From Frankia umida (GTDB lineage: Bacteria; Actinomycetota; Actinomycetes; Frankiales; Frankiaceae), in NCBI RefSeq assembly GCF_023242945.1, contig NZ_JALKFT010000021.1:1-64000 (forward strand): a DNA stretch of 64,000 nucleotides. The letters are read 5' to 3'. A program made the position numbers and the translations under genes. The notes beneath the pieces were generated by a model. That model was not told the origin of the DNA. It ran no database searches and was given only the letters and a program-made list of their open reading frames with translations. Below are positions 52,128-60,880 of this stretch, in pieces. The first letter of the stretch is position 1. Each line of letters begins with the position of its first letter.

Positions 52128-55100
52128 GTGTCGGTATCGGCTGATGCGTCGCCTGGTCGCAGGTCGGGCTCGCGGTCACCGGCCGAGCCGGCGCGGCGGC
52201 CGATCGGCGCGACGATGGGTGGGCCGGGCGAGGGGATCGCTCGGCGGGTGTTCCTGAGCCACACCGCCGAGCTGCGGGGCTTTCCGCGGGAGCGGTCGTT
52301 CGTCGCGGCGGCCGAGCGCGCGGTGGCGCTCGCCGGAGACCAGGTCATCGACATGGAGTACTTCGGTGCCCGCGACGCCGATCCGGCCGAGTTCTGCGTG
52401 CGGGCGGTGCGGTCGTCCGACGTCTACCTGGGGCTCATCGCCTTTCGGTACGGCACGACCGTCCCGGGGCAGGCGCAGGTGTCGTACACCGAGCTCGAGT
52501 TCGACACCGCGACCGCGGCGGGGATACCGCGGCTGGTGTTCCTGCTGGACTACCACGCCGAGGTTCCCTTCGGTGACTTCGTCGACGAGGCTTACGCCGA
52601 ACGGCAACGGGCCTTCCGCGCGCGGCTGCGGGAGTCCGGCATCATCACCGCCGGTTTCCGTGACGCCGGGGAGCTGGAAACCGCCGTCCTTGACGCGCTG
52701 GTCAAGCTGCGCGAGGCCGAACGGCGAGCCGCGGCGGCCGTGACCGCCGACATCGCCGACACGACCAGCGCCGGGGCGTCCACGGAGGCGATGGTCGCCG
52801 CACGTCCACCGGCACCCTGGATGGTGCCGGTCCTGCGGGACGGGTTCGTCCCCCGTCCGGGCCTGGCCGCGGCCGTGCTCGCCGAGCTGCGGCCGGGCGC
52901 CGGGCCGGTCGTGCTGCACGGCACCGGCGGGATCGGCAAGACGACCCTGGCCCGGGAGGTCTGCCAGCGGGTGGAGATCGCACCCCGGTTTCCGGGTGGG
53001 CTGCTGTGGGTGACGGTGGGTGAGTCGCTGCGCGGGGCGCAGCTCGCCGACCGGATCAACGATCTCAGCGAGGCCCTGGCCGGTGTGCGCCCGACCCTGT
53101 CCGATCCCGAACAGGCCGGCTTCCACCTGGGCACCCTGCTCGCCGGCGACGACCGCCTGCTCGTCATCGACGACGTGTGGAGCCGCGACCAGGTGGAGCC
53201 GTTCCTCCAGGGCGGCCCGAACACGATGCGGCTGGTCACCACCCGGCTTCGTGACGTCCTGCCCCGCTGCCGCATGATCGAGATCCCGGCGATGCGCAGG
53301 GCCGAGGCCATGGCGCTGCTGCTGCGTGACCTGCCCCCCGGATCGCTGCCCGCCGGCACGTCCACCGGCGGCGCTGTGGTGCTGGACGGCCCGGTGGCGG
53401 ACGGCCCGGTGGCGGACGGTGCTCTGGCCGAGGGAGCCGAACGGCTGCTGGCCCACACCGGACGCTGGCCGGTGCTGCTCAGCCTCGTCAACCGGGCCCT
53501 CGTGCGCTATGTGCGCGACGGCATGAGCCCGGCCCGCGCCGTCGAACGGGTGCGCCGCCGGATGGAACGCCGCGGCCCCACCGGCCTGGACGTCACCCGG
53601 GCGGGGCAGCGCGCCGAAGCCGTCGAGGTGACCCTGGCGGCGAGCCTTGACCTGCTCACCGGCCATCGCCTACAGCGTTACCTGGAGCTCGCGGTCTTCC
53701 CCGAGGACGTCGAGGTGCCCCGCGCGATCCTGGACGTCTACTGGGGACGCACCGGAGACCTTGATCCGGACGAGGTCGACGATCTGTGCCAGGAACTCGC
53801 CGATCTGTCCCTGGTCGTCACCTACCGGCGGGCCCCCGCCGCGTTGCTGCTCCAGGATGTGCTGCGCGGCTACCTGCGGGTTCGGGTCGGCGCGCCCCGG
53901 CTCGCCGAACTCGAGGCCGTTCTGTGCGACGCGTTGCGCGACGCCCACCTCCCGCTGGCGCGTGAGAGCGGCGATCCGTGGTGGCTGCTGCCGGCCTCCG
54001 CCAGCTATGCCTGGACGTACCTGGTGGGGCATCTCCTCGGCGCGGGACGGGTTGACGCGGCGGTGGCGCTGCTGGGGGATCTGCGCTGGACGCTGGCCAA
54101 ACTGCAACGCCCGCAGCTGGGACCGGTGGCACTCGAGGCCGATCTCGCCCTCGCCGCGGCCGCCCGCCCGGGCGATCCCCGGCTCGAGGCACTGCACCGG
54201 GTGATCCGGCAGAACGCCCATCTGCTCTCGCCCACCGACCCACCGGCGTTCCTTGGCGCGATCCTGCTCAGCCGCCTGGACGGCAGCCCCGAGCTCGCCG
54301 CCGCCCGCCGCGCCCTGGCCCGCCATGTGCCCACCCCCCGGCTGACCGGCCGCTGGCCCCGACCCGACCAGCCGCATCCCGCGTTGCGGCGCACCCTGGT
54401 CGGCCATCGGCGCACGATCGGGGGACTCGCGGCCGCCGCGGACAGCGGCCTGCTCGCCTCCGCCGGTACCGACGGCACCGTGCGGCTCTGGCAGGTCCCC
54501 GACGGTCCGGGCCGCCGGGTGCTGCACGGTCACACCGGGGCGGTCCACGCCTGTGCCCTGTCCCCGGACGGCACTCTGGTCGCCTCCGCCGGCGCCGACG
54601 GCACCGTCCGGCTGTGGCCGGCTCCCTCCACCTGGGACGACGCGCCACCCCTCGCCACCGACGTCGCCGAGGAGAGCAAGGCGGCCGAGGAGAGCAAGGC
54701 CGCTGGTGTGGCTGTTACCGCTGGCGCCGACGGTTCGTCCGCTGGGCCACGGGTGCTGCGGGGCCCGGCCGGGGCGGTCACCGACTGCGCGTTCACACCC
54801 GACGGGCAGCGGATTCTCGCGGTGGGTGTGGACGGGGTGCTGCGCTGCTGGCAGGTGCGCGACGGCGCGGTCGTGTTCACCGTGGCGGTCACCGACGCGC
54901 CGCTGCGGTGCTGCCTGGCGGCCGAACACGGCCGCTGGATCGCGGTCGCGGGTGACGACGGCATCGTGCGGATCTGCGACCCGAGGACCGGCCGTCCGAA
55001 CGCGCGGCTGGTCGGCCACACCGGCGCGGTGTTGTCGCTGACCGCGCCCCCGGACGGCACCTGGGTCGGCTCGTCCGGCGCCGACGGCACCTTCCGCCGC

Positions 55101-56351
55101 TGGACGAACGATCCGGACCCCACGCGGACCGCGTCCTGTGACCGGTCGCCGTCCAGGGGCTGGCGGGAGGTGTGGATGATCCGTGAGCAGGCCGGGGCGA
55201 TCCGCGCCGCCGCGGTCGGACGGGACGGGAACCTGCTGGTCACGACGAGCTGGGAGGGCGCGGTCCGCCTGTGGGATGTCCGCAGCGGAGCACACCGCGT
55301 GGATCTGACCGGGGCGATCGGCAGCCGCCACTGCGTCCTGTCCCCGGACGGAAGCTGGGTGGCGGCCTCGGGTCGCTACGGGACGATCCGGCTGTGGTCC
55401 ACCGACGTCGACCTGCCCCGGCCGTCCGCCACCGGGCGTGAGCACCAGATGCGTGGCGCCGCTGTCGTGCGCATCCGCCCCACCCCGACCTCCGACCTCT
55501 CGGACGACCCCGCATCCACCGGGGAACGGGGCCGGCCGGTGGTCGTGACCTACACCGATGGTGGCAACACCGCCGTCTGGGATCTGGAGACCGGCGAGCC
55601 GACCGGGGTGACGTTGGCCGGTCACGTCGACATGATCCGTGGTGTCGGGGCCGCGCCGAACGGGTCCTGGGTGGTCGTGCCGGGCAGCCTCGCCGCCCTG
55701 CGCCGCGTCGACCCGGCCACCGGAGCCGTGCTTTCCACGATGACCGCGACCACCGAGATCAAGGCGTTCGCCGTTGCTCCCAGCGGCACCTGGATCGCCG
55801 CCAGTTGCGCTGATGGAACCCTGCAACGCTGGGACGCGATCAGTGGACGGCCACTGTCGGCGGCCCTGCCCGCGCATGTGGGAATGGCGGTGGCCTGCGC
55901 GGTGAGCCCGGACGGCCGCTGGATCGCCACCGGCGGCGAGGACCGCCTCGTCCGGCTGTGGACCACCGCCCTGGTCTGCCACCGGACACTCTCGGGTCAC
56001 CTGGACAACGTGCTCGGCGCGGACTTCGCCCCCGACAGCCGGCTGCTCGCGACCGCCGGCGCCGACCACACGGTGCGCATCTGGCGGCTGGACGACGGCG
56101 ATCCCGTCGCGACGCTGACCGGCCACAACCACACCGTGCGCGACGCCCGGTTCTCTCCGGACGGCTCCCTGCTGGCCACCGCCGGCGGCGACGGCGCGTT
56201 GTGGATCTGGGACACGGCCAGCTGGCGGCCGGTGACCATGATGCGCTTCGACGGCGCCGCCCGCTCCTGCGCCTGGCTGCCCGCCGACCTCGGCCGCGGC
56301 ATCATCGTCGCGAGCTCCGCCGGCCTGTTCCGCTACGACTACGAGCCCTGA
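52128..56351 (+). CDS. STAND NTPase: DUF4062-like, NB-ARC and 14 WD40 blades
   Basis: The product has 1407 residues. Residues about 38-140 match DUF4062, a TIR-like alpha/beta fold (RRVFLSHTAELRGFPRERSF, SSDVYLGLIAFRYGTTVPGQ). Residues about 255-400 are an NB-ARC/AP-ATPase with Walker A GTGGIGKTTLAREV (about 265), Walker B RLLVIDDVWS (about 345) and sensor RLVTTRLRDVLP. Winged-helix and helical linkers follow (YLELAVFPEDVEVPRAILDV). From about 754, I count 14 WD40-type blades, several ending in VRLW, so probably two seven-blade propellers. This resembles APAF-1-like signalling proteins: the propellers would sense a ligand, NB-ARC oligomerise and DUF4062 act or recruit. GTG 52128 is supported by a -10; ATG 52215 is an alternative. 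It interrupts the cobalamin cluster. Confidence 0.88.
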   Translation: MSVSADASPGRRSGSRSPAEPARRPIGATMGGPGEGIARRVFLSHTAELRGFPRERSFVAAAERAVALAGDQVIDMEYFGARDADPAEFCVRAVRSSDVYLGLIAFRYGTTVPGQAQVSYTELEFDTATAAGIPRLVFLLDYHAEVPFGDFVDEAYAERQRAFRARLRESGIITAGFRDAGELETAVLDALVKLREAERRAAAAVTADIADTTSAGASTEAMVAARPPAPWMVPVLRDGFVPRPGLAAAVLAELRPGAGPVVLHGTGGIGKTTLAREVCQRVEIAPRFPGGLLWVTVGESLRGAQLADRINDLSEALAGVRPTLSDPEQAGFHLGTLLAGDDRLLVIDDVWSRDQVEPFLQGGPNTMRLVTTRLRDVLPRCRMIEIPAMRRAEAMALLLRDLPPGSLPAGTSTGGAVVLDGPVADGPVADGALAEGAERLLAHTGRWPVLLSLVNRALVRYVRDGMSPARAVERVRRRMERRGPTGLDVTRAGQRAEAVEVTLAASLDLLTGHRLQRYLELAVFPEDVEVPRAILDVYWGRTGDLDPDEVDDLCQELADLSLVVTYRRAPAALLLQDVLRGYLRVRVGAPRLAELEAVLCDALRDAHLPLARESGDPWWLLPASASYAWTYLVGHLLGAGRVDAAVALLGDLRWTLAKLQRPQLGPVALEADLALAAAARPGDPRLEALHRVIRQNAHLLSPTDPPAFLGAILLSRLDGSPELAAARRALARHVPTPRLTGRWPRPDQPHPALRRTLVGHRRTIGGLAAAADSGLLASAGTDGTVRLWQVPDGPGRRVLHGHTGAVHACALSPDGTLVASAGADGTVRLWPAPSTWDDAPPLATDVAEESKAAEESKAAGVAVTAGADGSSAGPRVLRGPAGAVTDCAFTPDGQRILAVGVDGVLRCWQVRDGAVVFTVAVTDAPLRCCLAAEHGRWIAVAGDDGIVRICDPRTGRPNARLVGHTGAVLSLTAPPDGTWVGSSGADGTFRRWTNDPDPTRTASCDRSPSRGWREVWMIREQAGAIRAAAVGRDGNLLVTTSWEGAVRLWDVRSGAHRVDLTGAIGSRHCVLSPDGSWVAASGRYGTIRLWSTDVDLPRPSATGREHQMRGAAVVRIRPTPTSDLSDDPASTGERGRPVVVTYTDGGNTAVWDLETGEPTGVTLAGHVDMIRGVGAAPNGSWVVVPGSLAALRRVDPATGAVLSTMTATTEIKAFAVAPSGTWIAASCADGTLQRWDAISGRPLSAALPAHVGMAVACAVSPDGRWIATGGEDRLVRLWTTALVCHRTLSGHLDNVLGADFAPDSRLLATAGADHTVRIWRLDDGDPVATLTGHNHTVRDARFSPDGSLLATAGGDGALWIWDTASWRPVTMMRFDGAARSCAWLPADLGRGIIVASSAGLFRYDYEP

Positions 56352-56445
56352 GCCGTCCCAGCTGTCCCACCCGGGTCACCCGGTCCACCCATCCCAGCCG
56401 GGTCTCCCGGGACAGCCGACCTGTCCGCCGGGGAGGTCGACCTGG

Positions 56446-57891
56446 CTAGGGCCGCAGGGGGACGGCGACGCCGGCGATGACCTGGCACACCTCGTCGGAG
56501 GCAGCGGCGAGTGCGGCGTTGGCCCGTCCGAGGGCATCGCGGAAACGCCGTCCGGCGGGCGTCGCCGGGACGACGCCGGAGCCGACCTCGTCCGAGACCG
56601 CCACCACCCGCCTCGCGGTGTTGCGCCACGCCTCGACCAGTTCCGCCGTGCGTGCCTCGAGCCCGTCGCCGTCCGGCGAGGCCGGTGCGTCCGGCGGGTC
56701 CAGATGGGCGGCGATCCACAGGCCGATGCCGTCGATGAGCAGCGGGGGACCATCCGTGCTCAGCAGGCCGACCAGATCGAGGGACTCCACCGTGGTCCAG
56801 GCCGCGGGCCGGCGGGCCTGGTGCGCCGCGATCCGGGCCGACCACTCGGCGTCGGAGGCGTCCGCCGGTGCGGAGGTCGCGACGTACACCACCGCCGGTT
56901 CGCCCAGCAGCCGCCGCTCGGCCTCGGCCGACTTCCCCGACCGGGCGCCACCGAGCACCAGCGTCCGCCTCGGCACCACCGCCGCGGTGGGGCGGGCACC
57001 GGGGGTGATGTCGAGGGATTCGCCGTCGTGGGGAGCGCGGGCGCCGACGTGGGCGAGGCGGCGGGCCAGTTCGTCGCCGGGCGGATTGCGGTGACTCAGA
57101 TGGACGGCGAGGATCTCGGTGCCCTGGTGGATCGCGCCCCGGCGACGCAGTTCGCCGACGAGCTCGCCGAAGGTGTCCAGGCCGAGGTGTTCGCCGAAAC
57201 CAGGCCGGTCGCCGTTGTTCTCCTCGAGCGCCACCACGTCGTACGCCCGGTCCACGACCGCGTCCAGGGTGCTGACGGGCAGGGGCACGGCGGTGTCGCA
57301 GCCGTAGAGCAACCGGGTGCCATCCGGTGCGGTGATGTCGTAGAGGACGGCGGGGCCGATGCTGGCGTCGCCATGGTGGGCGGCGAGCGGGCGCACCTCG
57401 TACCGCGCCCCGGCCTCACCCAGCCACAGCGTCCCGCCAGCCCCGCCGGCCTCACCCGTCCGGTCGGGTTCGGCCGGTCCGGCTGGCACGGCCTCGAGGA
57501 AACGCAGCGGGTTGCCCTCGCGGTCGGGGTCGCTGCCCTCCCAGCGGGCCAGGAAGGCGCGGCACACCTCGAGCGCCGCCGGCGGCGCGACGACGTCCAG
57601 CGGTCGTCCGGCCGCCGTCGACCAGGAGCGCCACATCAGGCTCTCGGGGCCGAGATGGTCCGGATGGGCGTGACCGACCAGCAGGTGGCGCAGCCCGGAC
57701 AGGCGTACCCCGGACCGGGCCGCGGCCCGGGGCACGTCCGGCCCGCAGTCGACGAGCAGCACGTCGTCGACGAGGATCGCGGTCTGACCGCGGACCACGC
57801 CGCTACCGCGCGCCCAGGCGCAGGACGCGCAGTCACACCACGGGTTCGGCCAGCCGTCCGCGGAACCGGTGCCGAGCAGCCTCAGCCGCAT
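56446..57891 (-). CDS. cobU: fusion of metallo-beta-lactamase-fold hydrolase and CobU
   Basis: The product has 481 residues. Residues 1 to about 290 are a PhnP-like metallo-beta-lactamase domain (MRLRLLGTGSADGWPNPWCD, LLVGHAHPDHLGPESL, AAHHGDASIGPAVLYD, AVHLSHRNPPGDELARRL) with a CDCASC metal-type motif. Residues about 310-481 are adenosylcobinamide kinase/guanylyltransferase: Walker A LVLGGARSGKSAEAERRL, YVATSAPADASDAEW, HQARRPAAWTTVES and VSDEVGSGVVPATPAGRRFR. CobU activates cobinamide with GTP before CobS. The fused hydrolase could remove a phosphate in nucleotide-loop assembly; this is inference. ATG 57891. A small membrane protein gene ends 6 bases upstream. Confidence 0.92.
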   Translation of the reverse strand: MRLRLLGTGSADGWPNPWCDCASCAWARGSGVVRGQTAILVDDVLLVDCGPDVPRAAARSGVRLSGLRHLLVGHAHPDHLGPESLMWRSWSTAAGRPLDVVAPPAALEVCRAFLARWEGSDPDREGNPLRFLEAVPAGPAEPDRTGEAGGAGGTLWLGEAGARYEVRPLAAHHGDASIGPAVLYDITAPDGTRLLYGCDTAVPLPVSTLDAVVDRAYDVVALEENNGDRPGFGEHLGLDTFGELVGELRRRGAIHQGTEILAVHLSHRNPPGDELARRLAHVGARAPHDGESLDITPGARPTAAVVPRRTLVLGGARSGKSAEAERRLLGEPAVVYVATSAPADASDAEWSARIAAHQARRPAAWTTVESLDLVGLLSTDGPPLLIDGIGLWIAAHLDPPDAPASPDGDGLEARTAELVEAWRNTARRVVAVSDEVGSGVVPATPAGRRFRDALGRANAALAAASDEVCQVIAGVAVPLRP

Positions 57892-57897
57892 CGGTGC

Positions 57898-58074
57898 TCA
57901 GCTGTGGCTGTGCGGGTTGCGCTTACGCTCCCAGCGCGTCATCAGCGCGAGCACGGCGGCCAGGATGAGGATTGCGACGAAGGTGACGATCGTCGCGGCC
58001 CACCAGGACAGCGGCGGCTCGTGCTCGGCGGTTTCGGCGGCCAGGACGGCGGCGTTGATGGTGGTGGTGCCCAC
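57898..58074 (-). CDS. small single-pass membrane protein
   Basis: This 58-residue protein has one clear membrane span (WWAATIVTFVAILILAAVLA) followed by a basic end (TRWERKRNPHSHS), suggesting the C-terminus is inside. GTG 58074 has GGGAGG at a slightly long distance of 10 nt. It ends 6 bases before the hydrolase-CobU gene on the same strand, so it may be cotranscribed and could anchor cobalamin-assembly proteins near membrane-bound CobS. Family not recognised. Confidence 0.6.
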   Translation of the reverse strand: MGTTTINAAVLAAETAEHEPPLSWWAATIVTFVAILILAAVLALMTRWERKRNPHSHS

Positions 58075-58353
58075 TCGGGTCGTTCCTCCCAAAGCTGACG
58101 GACGGGGTGGCCGGCCCGACGTTACCGGCGTCGCAGACATCCTGACCTGCCGGGCCCCGTCCGCGCCAGTAGCGGGTGGGACCCCGCGTTCGGTCGCAGT
58201 GACCGGCCCGCGGGTGGCGTTCGGCACTGGTACAGCGTCGGTCGGTGCGTCCGGCGGCTCGGGGCGCGGTTGGATGAGCACATCGGCCGATCGGTCGATG
58301 GTCGAGGGCGACCCGCCTTACGGGCGTCCACAGCAGTGGGGAGGGGCCGGCGG

Positions 58354-58566
58354 ATGACCTGGACCTGGCGCTATGAGGGTGACGACGGCGCGACGGCAAC
58401 GGTCGGTGGCGCGGCCGGCTCCGAGTCGTTCACCAGTCAGGGGGACGCCGAGACCTGGCTCGGCGAGACCTGGCGGGAACTGTTCGAGGCCGGGGTCATC
58501 CAGGTGACGCTGCTCGACGCCGGCCGCCGCATCTACGGCCCGATGTCCCTGCGCCCCGTGACCTGA
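58354..58566 (+). CDS. small conserved-looking protein
   Basis: This 70-residue protein reads MTWTWRYEGDDGATATVGGA, then FTSQGDAETWLGETWRELFE and AGVIQVTLLDAGRRIYGPMS. The layout (beta strand, helix, beta hairpin) is plausible for a small soluble domain seen widely in actinobacteria; its function is unknown. ATG 58354 follows GGGAGGGG. The promoter of the next operon begins 33 bases after its stop. Confidence 0.7.
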   Translation: MTWTWRYEGDDGATATVGGAAGSESFTSQGDAETWLGETWRELFEAGVIQVTLLDAGRRIYGPMSLRPVT

Positions 58567-58598
58567 TCGCACGATGCCGCGCTGGTCGCGGGACGGAG

Positions 58599-58652
58599 TT
58601 GACAGCCCGGCGGCTAACGCTGTTAGCTGAAGGCGTGGCTAACGGCATTAGC
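58599..58652 (+). promoter_or_regulatory. promoter with two TetR-type operators
   Basis: TTGACA at 58599-58604 is a perfect -35. At 18-nt spacing lies TTAGCT (58623-58628) as -10. Operator 1, GCTAACGCTGTTAGC (58613-58627), is a perfect inverted repeat that covers the spacer and -10. Operator 2, GCTAACGGCATTAGC (58638-58652), has one mismatch and sits at the expected transcription start, 25 bases centre to centre from operator 1. The TAAC-N3-GTTA core is common for TetR-family repressors, and a tetR gene is second in this operon. Confidence 0.75.
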
Positions 58653-58688
58653 CGTGGCTTGGGGCTTCGCTTCGGAGGTGTTGCGATC

Positions 58689-59138
58689 ATGGCTGATCAC
58701 TACCGTGCGCCGGGATGGTTCACCCGTAACGTCGCCAACCGGGCGGTCGCGGGTCTGACCCGGGCCGGGGTGAGCGTGCTGGGCAGCCGGGTGCTGGAGG
58801 TGCGCGGGCGCTCCAGCGGCGAGCCGCGGCGCACGCCGGTGAACCTGCTGACCCTGGACGGGCGGCAGTACCTGGTCTCGGCCCGCGGGCACGGGCAGTG
58901 GGTGCGCAACGTGCGGGCCGCCGGTGGGGATCTCGCCCTGCTGCGCGGCCGTGGCCGCACCCGCTACCTGGCCAGCGAGGTCGCCCCCGACGACAGCGTC
59001 GACGTGCTGCGCGCCTATCTGGCCCGCTGGAAGGCCGAGGTCGGCGCGTTCTTCGAGGGCGTCGGGCCGAACTCGTCCGACGAGCAGATCCGCCGGATCG
59101 CTCCCCGCCACCCCGTCTTCGCCCTCACCCCGCGATGA
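58689..59138 (+). CDS. F420/deazaflavin-dependent nitroreductase-family oxidoreductase (DUF385)
   Basis: The product has 149 residues. VLEVRGRSSGEPRRTPVNLL, DGRQYLVSARGHGQWVRNVR and AAGGDLALLRGRGRTRYLAS are typical of Ddn-like split-barrel proteins that bind coenzyme F420 (or another flavin) and reduce quinones or nitro compounds. ATG 58689 lies in the 5' region after the operators, with GGAGG 9-14 bases upstream. The stop overlaps the tetR start (ATGA), forming an autoregulated pair. The F420 oxidoreductase at 19878 could supply reduced cofactor. Confidence 0.88.
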   Translation: MADHYRAPGWFTRNVANRAVAGLTRAGVSVLGSRVLEVRGRSSGEPRRTPVNLLTLDGRQYLVSARGHGQWVRNVRAAGGDLALLRGRGRTRYLASEVAPDDSVDVLRAYLARWKAEVGAFFEGVGPNSSDEQIRRIAPRHPVFALTPR

Positions 59139-59731
59139 CGTCGACCCTGCCGCTGCCGCTGCCGCTGCCGCTGCCGCTGCCGCTGCCGCGGATCGCGGTG
59201 CGGCCGGAGCCGGCGCGTCCCCCGGCGCGGGTCGCGGAGATCCTCGTGGCGGCCCGCGACATCCTGGAGCGAGAGGGCGCGGACGCGCTCACGATGCGCC
59301 GCATAGGCGAGGTGCTCGGCATCCGGGCGCCATCGCTCTACAAGCATCTGGCCAGCAAGGACGCGCTGGCGGCGGGGCTCGCCGAGGTCGCCCTCGCCGA
59401 GGTCGGCGAGCATCTGCACAGGGCGGTGGACGAGGCTGACGCCGGCGCGGTGGCGGCGGCGCTGATCGGCGCCTACCGCGGCTACGCCCTGGCTCATCCG
59501 AACCTCTATCGGATGTTCACCGCCGGCAGGCTGCCCCGCGCCGCACTGTCGAGCGGACTCGAACAGTGGGCGGGGGAGCCGTTCTACCGGGCGACCGGTG
59601 ACCCGTACCGGGCGCAGGCCCTGTGGGCGGCCACCCATGGGGCCGTCCTGCTGGAACTCGAGGAGCGTTACCTGCCGGGTTCCGACCTCGACCGGACCTA
59701 TGCGGCGCTCGCCGAGGCGTTCGCCGCATAG
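59135..59731 (+). CDS. TetR-family regulator (WHG-type C-terminal domain)
   Basis: The product has 198 residues. The helix-turn-helix is AARDILEREGADALTMRRIG followed by LGIRAPSLYKHLASKDALAA. The C-terminal part (LIGAYRGYALAHPNLYRMFT) fits the TetR_C/WHG ligand-binding fold. The N-terminus is odd: after MTST come seven Leu-Pro pairs encoded by a CTGCCG hexanucleotide repeat (about 59145-59188). It overlaps the upstream oxidoreductase gene by four bases and probably represses the shared promoter at 58599; a ligand would be detoxified by the enzyme. Confidence 0.9.
   Translation: MTSTLPLPLPLPLPLPLPRIAVRPEPARPPARVAEILVAARDILEREGADALTMRRIGEVLGIRAPSLYKHLASKDALAAGLAEVALAEVGEHLHRAVDEADAGAVAAALIGAYRGYALAHPNLYRMFTAGRLPRAALSSGLEQWAGEPFYRATGDPYRAQALWAATHGAVLLELEERYLPGSDLDRTYAALAEAFAA
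59145..59188 (+). repeat. CTGCCG hexanucleotide repeat in tetR
   Basis: About seven tandem CTGCCG units encode Leu-Pro pairs at the N-terminus of the TetR protein. Slippage would change length but not frame. Confidence 0.9.
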
Positions 59732-59787
59732 CCGGTCAGAGGGTACGGCCGGTCAGGGAAGTGCGGATTGTCAGGGGTGGGCGCGGC

Positions 59788-60753
59788 TCAGGAACGGGTG
59801 ATGACGTCGGCGAGGACGTCGTCGATGCGCTTGAGGATCGCCGGGTCCAGCGTGACGCCCGAGGCCTTCACGTTCTCGGTGACCTGCTCCGGGCGGGACG
59901 CGCCGATGATCGCCGAGGCGACGTTGTCGTTCTGCAGCACCCAGGCGACGGCGAGCTGGGCCATCGACAGGCCCGCGTCCTGCGCGATCGGCCGCAGGTT
60001 CTGCACCGCGGCCAGGACCTCGTCGGCGATCAGCCGGGAGATCATCTGGGCGCCGGACTTGTCGGTGGCGCGGCTGCCGCTCGGCGGGGGCTGGCCGGGC
60101 AGGTACTTGCCGGTGAGCACACCCTGGGCGATCGGCGACCAGACGATCTGCGAGATGCCGGCCTGCTCGCAGGTGGGCACGATGTCGGACTCGATCACCC
60201 GCCACAGCATCGAGTACTGCGGCTGGTTGGAGATGATCCGGTCCAGGCCGAGTTCGCCGGCGATCCGCACGGCGTCGCTGATCTGCTCGGCGGTCCACTC
60301 GGACACCCCGACGTAGAGCACCTTGCCGGCGCGGACCAGGTCGTCGAACGCCCGCAGCGTCTCCTCCAGCGGCACCGTCTCGTCGTAGCGGTGTGCCTGG
60401 TAGAGATCGATGTGGTCGGTGCGCAGCCGGCGCAGTGAGGCGTTCGCCGACTCGATGATGTGCTTGCGGCCCAGGCCCTTGTCGTTCTCGCCGGGGCCGG
60501 TCGGCCAGAAGACCTTGGTGAACAGCTCGTACGACTCACGCCGGACGCCGTCCAGAGCCTCGCCGAGCACACTCTCGGCCTTGGTGGCGGCGTACACGTC
60601 AGCGGTGTCGAAGGTGGTGATGCCCTCGTCGAAGGCGGCGCGCACGCAGGCGGTCGCCGCCTCGGCCTCGATCTTGTCCCCGTGGGTGAGCCAGTTCCCG
60701 TAGGAGATCTCGCTTACCGACAGGCCAGTACGTCCCAGACGTCGATGTCTCAC
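59788..60753 (-). CDS. aldo/keto reductase
   Basis: The product has 321 residues. It starts RHRRLGRTGLSVSEISYGNW; the catalytic tetrad is visible as Asp and Tyr in ITTFDTADVYAATKAESVLG, Lys in LFTKVFWPTG and His in LYQAHRYDETVPLEETLRAF. VWSPIAQGVLTGKYLPGQ and AIIGASRPEQVTENV bind NADPH. It resembles the potassium-channel beta-subunit/YghZ branch of AKRs, reducing aldehydes such as methylglyoxal. GTG 60753 is the start. It converges with the TetR gene. Confidence 0.92.
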   Translation of the reverse strand: MRHRRLGRTGLSVSEISYGNWLTHGDKIEAEAATACVRAAFDEGITTFDTADVYAATKAESVLGEALDGVRRESYELFTKVFWPTGPGENDKGLGRKHIIESANASLRRLRTDHIDLYQAHRYDETVPLEETLRAFDDLVRAGKVLYVGVSEWTAEQISDAVRIAGELGLDRIISNQPQYSMLWRVIESDIVPTCEQAGISQIVWSPIAQGVLTGKYLPGQPPPSGSRATDKSGAQMISRLIADEVLAAVQNLRPIAQDAGLSMAQLAVAWVLQNDNVASAIIGASRPEQVTENVKASGVTLDPAILKRIDDVLADVITRS

Positions 60754-60880
60754 CCGAACAACCTATGACCAATGAGATCAGGTAGCTACCACTCGCCAAA
60801 CGGCCGACCAGCCACGACTCTGCCGGTGGGCCGTCGATCCGGTTGTGAGGCCCGGTGATCGCAGGAAGGAGGCCGTGACC

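Noticed and set aside
53670..56132. Very long antisense open frame (about 820 codons) opposite the STAND gene
   Set aside because: Its product is low in complexity with no domain and it mirrors the third-position G+C bias of the WD40 gene. The same applies to long antisense frames opposite thrS (about 24773-26133) and glnE (29856-31754).
56361..56416. Terminator between the STAND gene and cobU
   Set aside because: Outer 8-base arms (GCTGTCCC/GGGACAGC) enclose a 40-nt loop with weak internal pairing; too loose to call.
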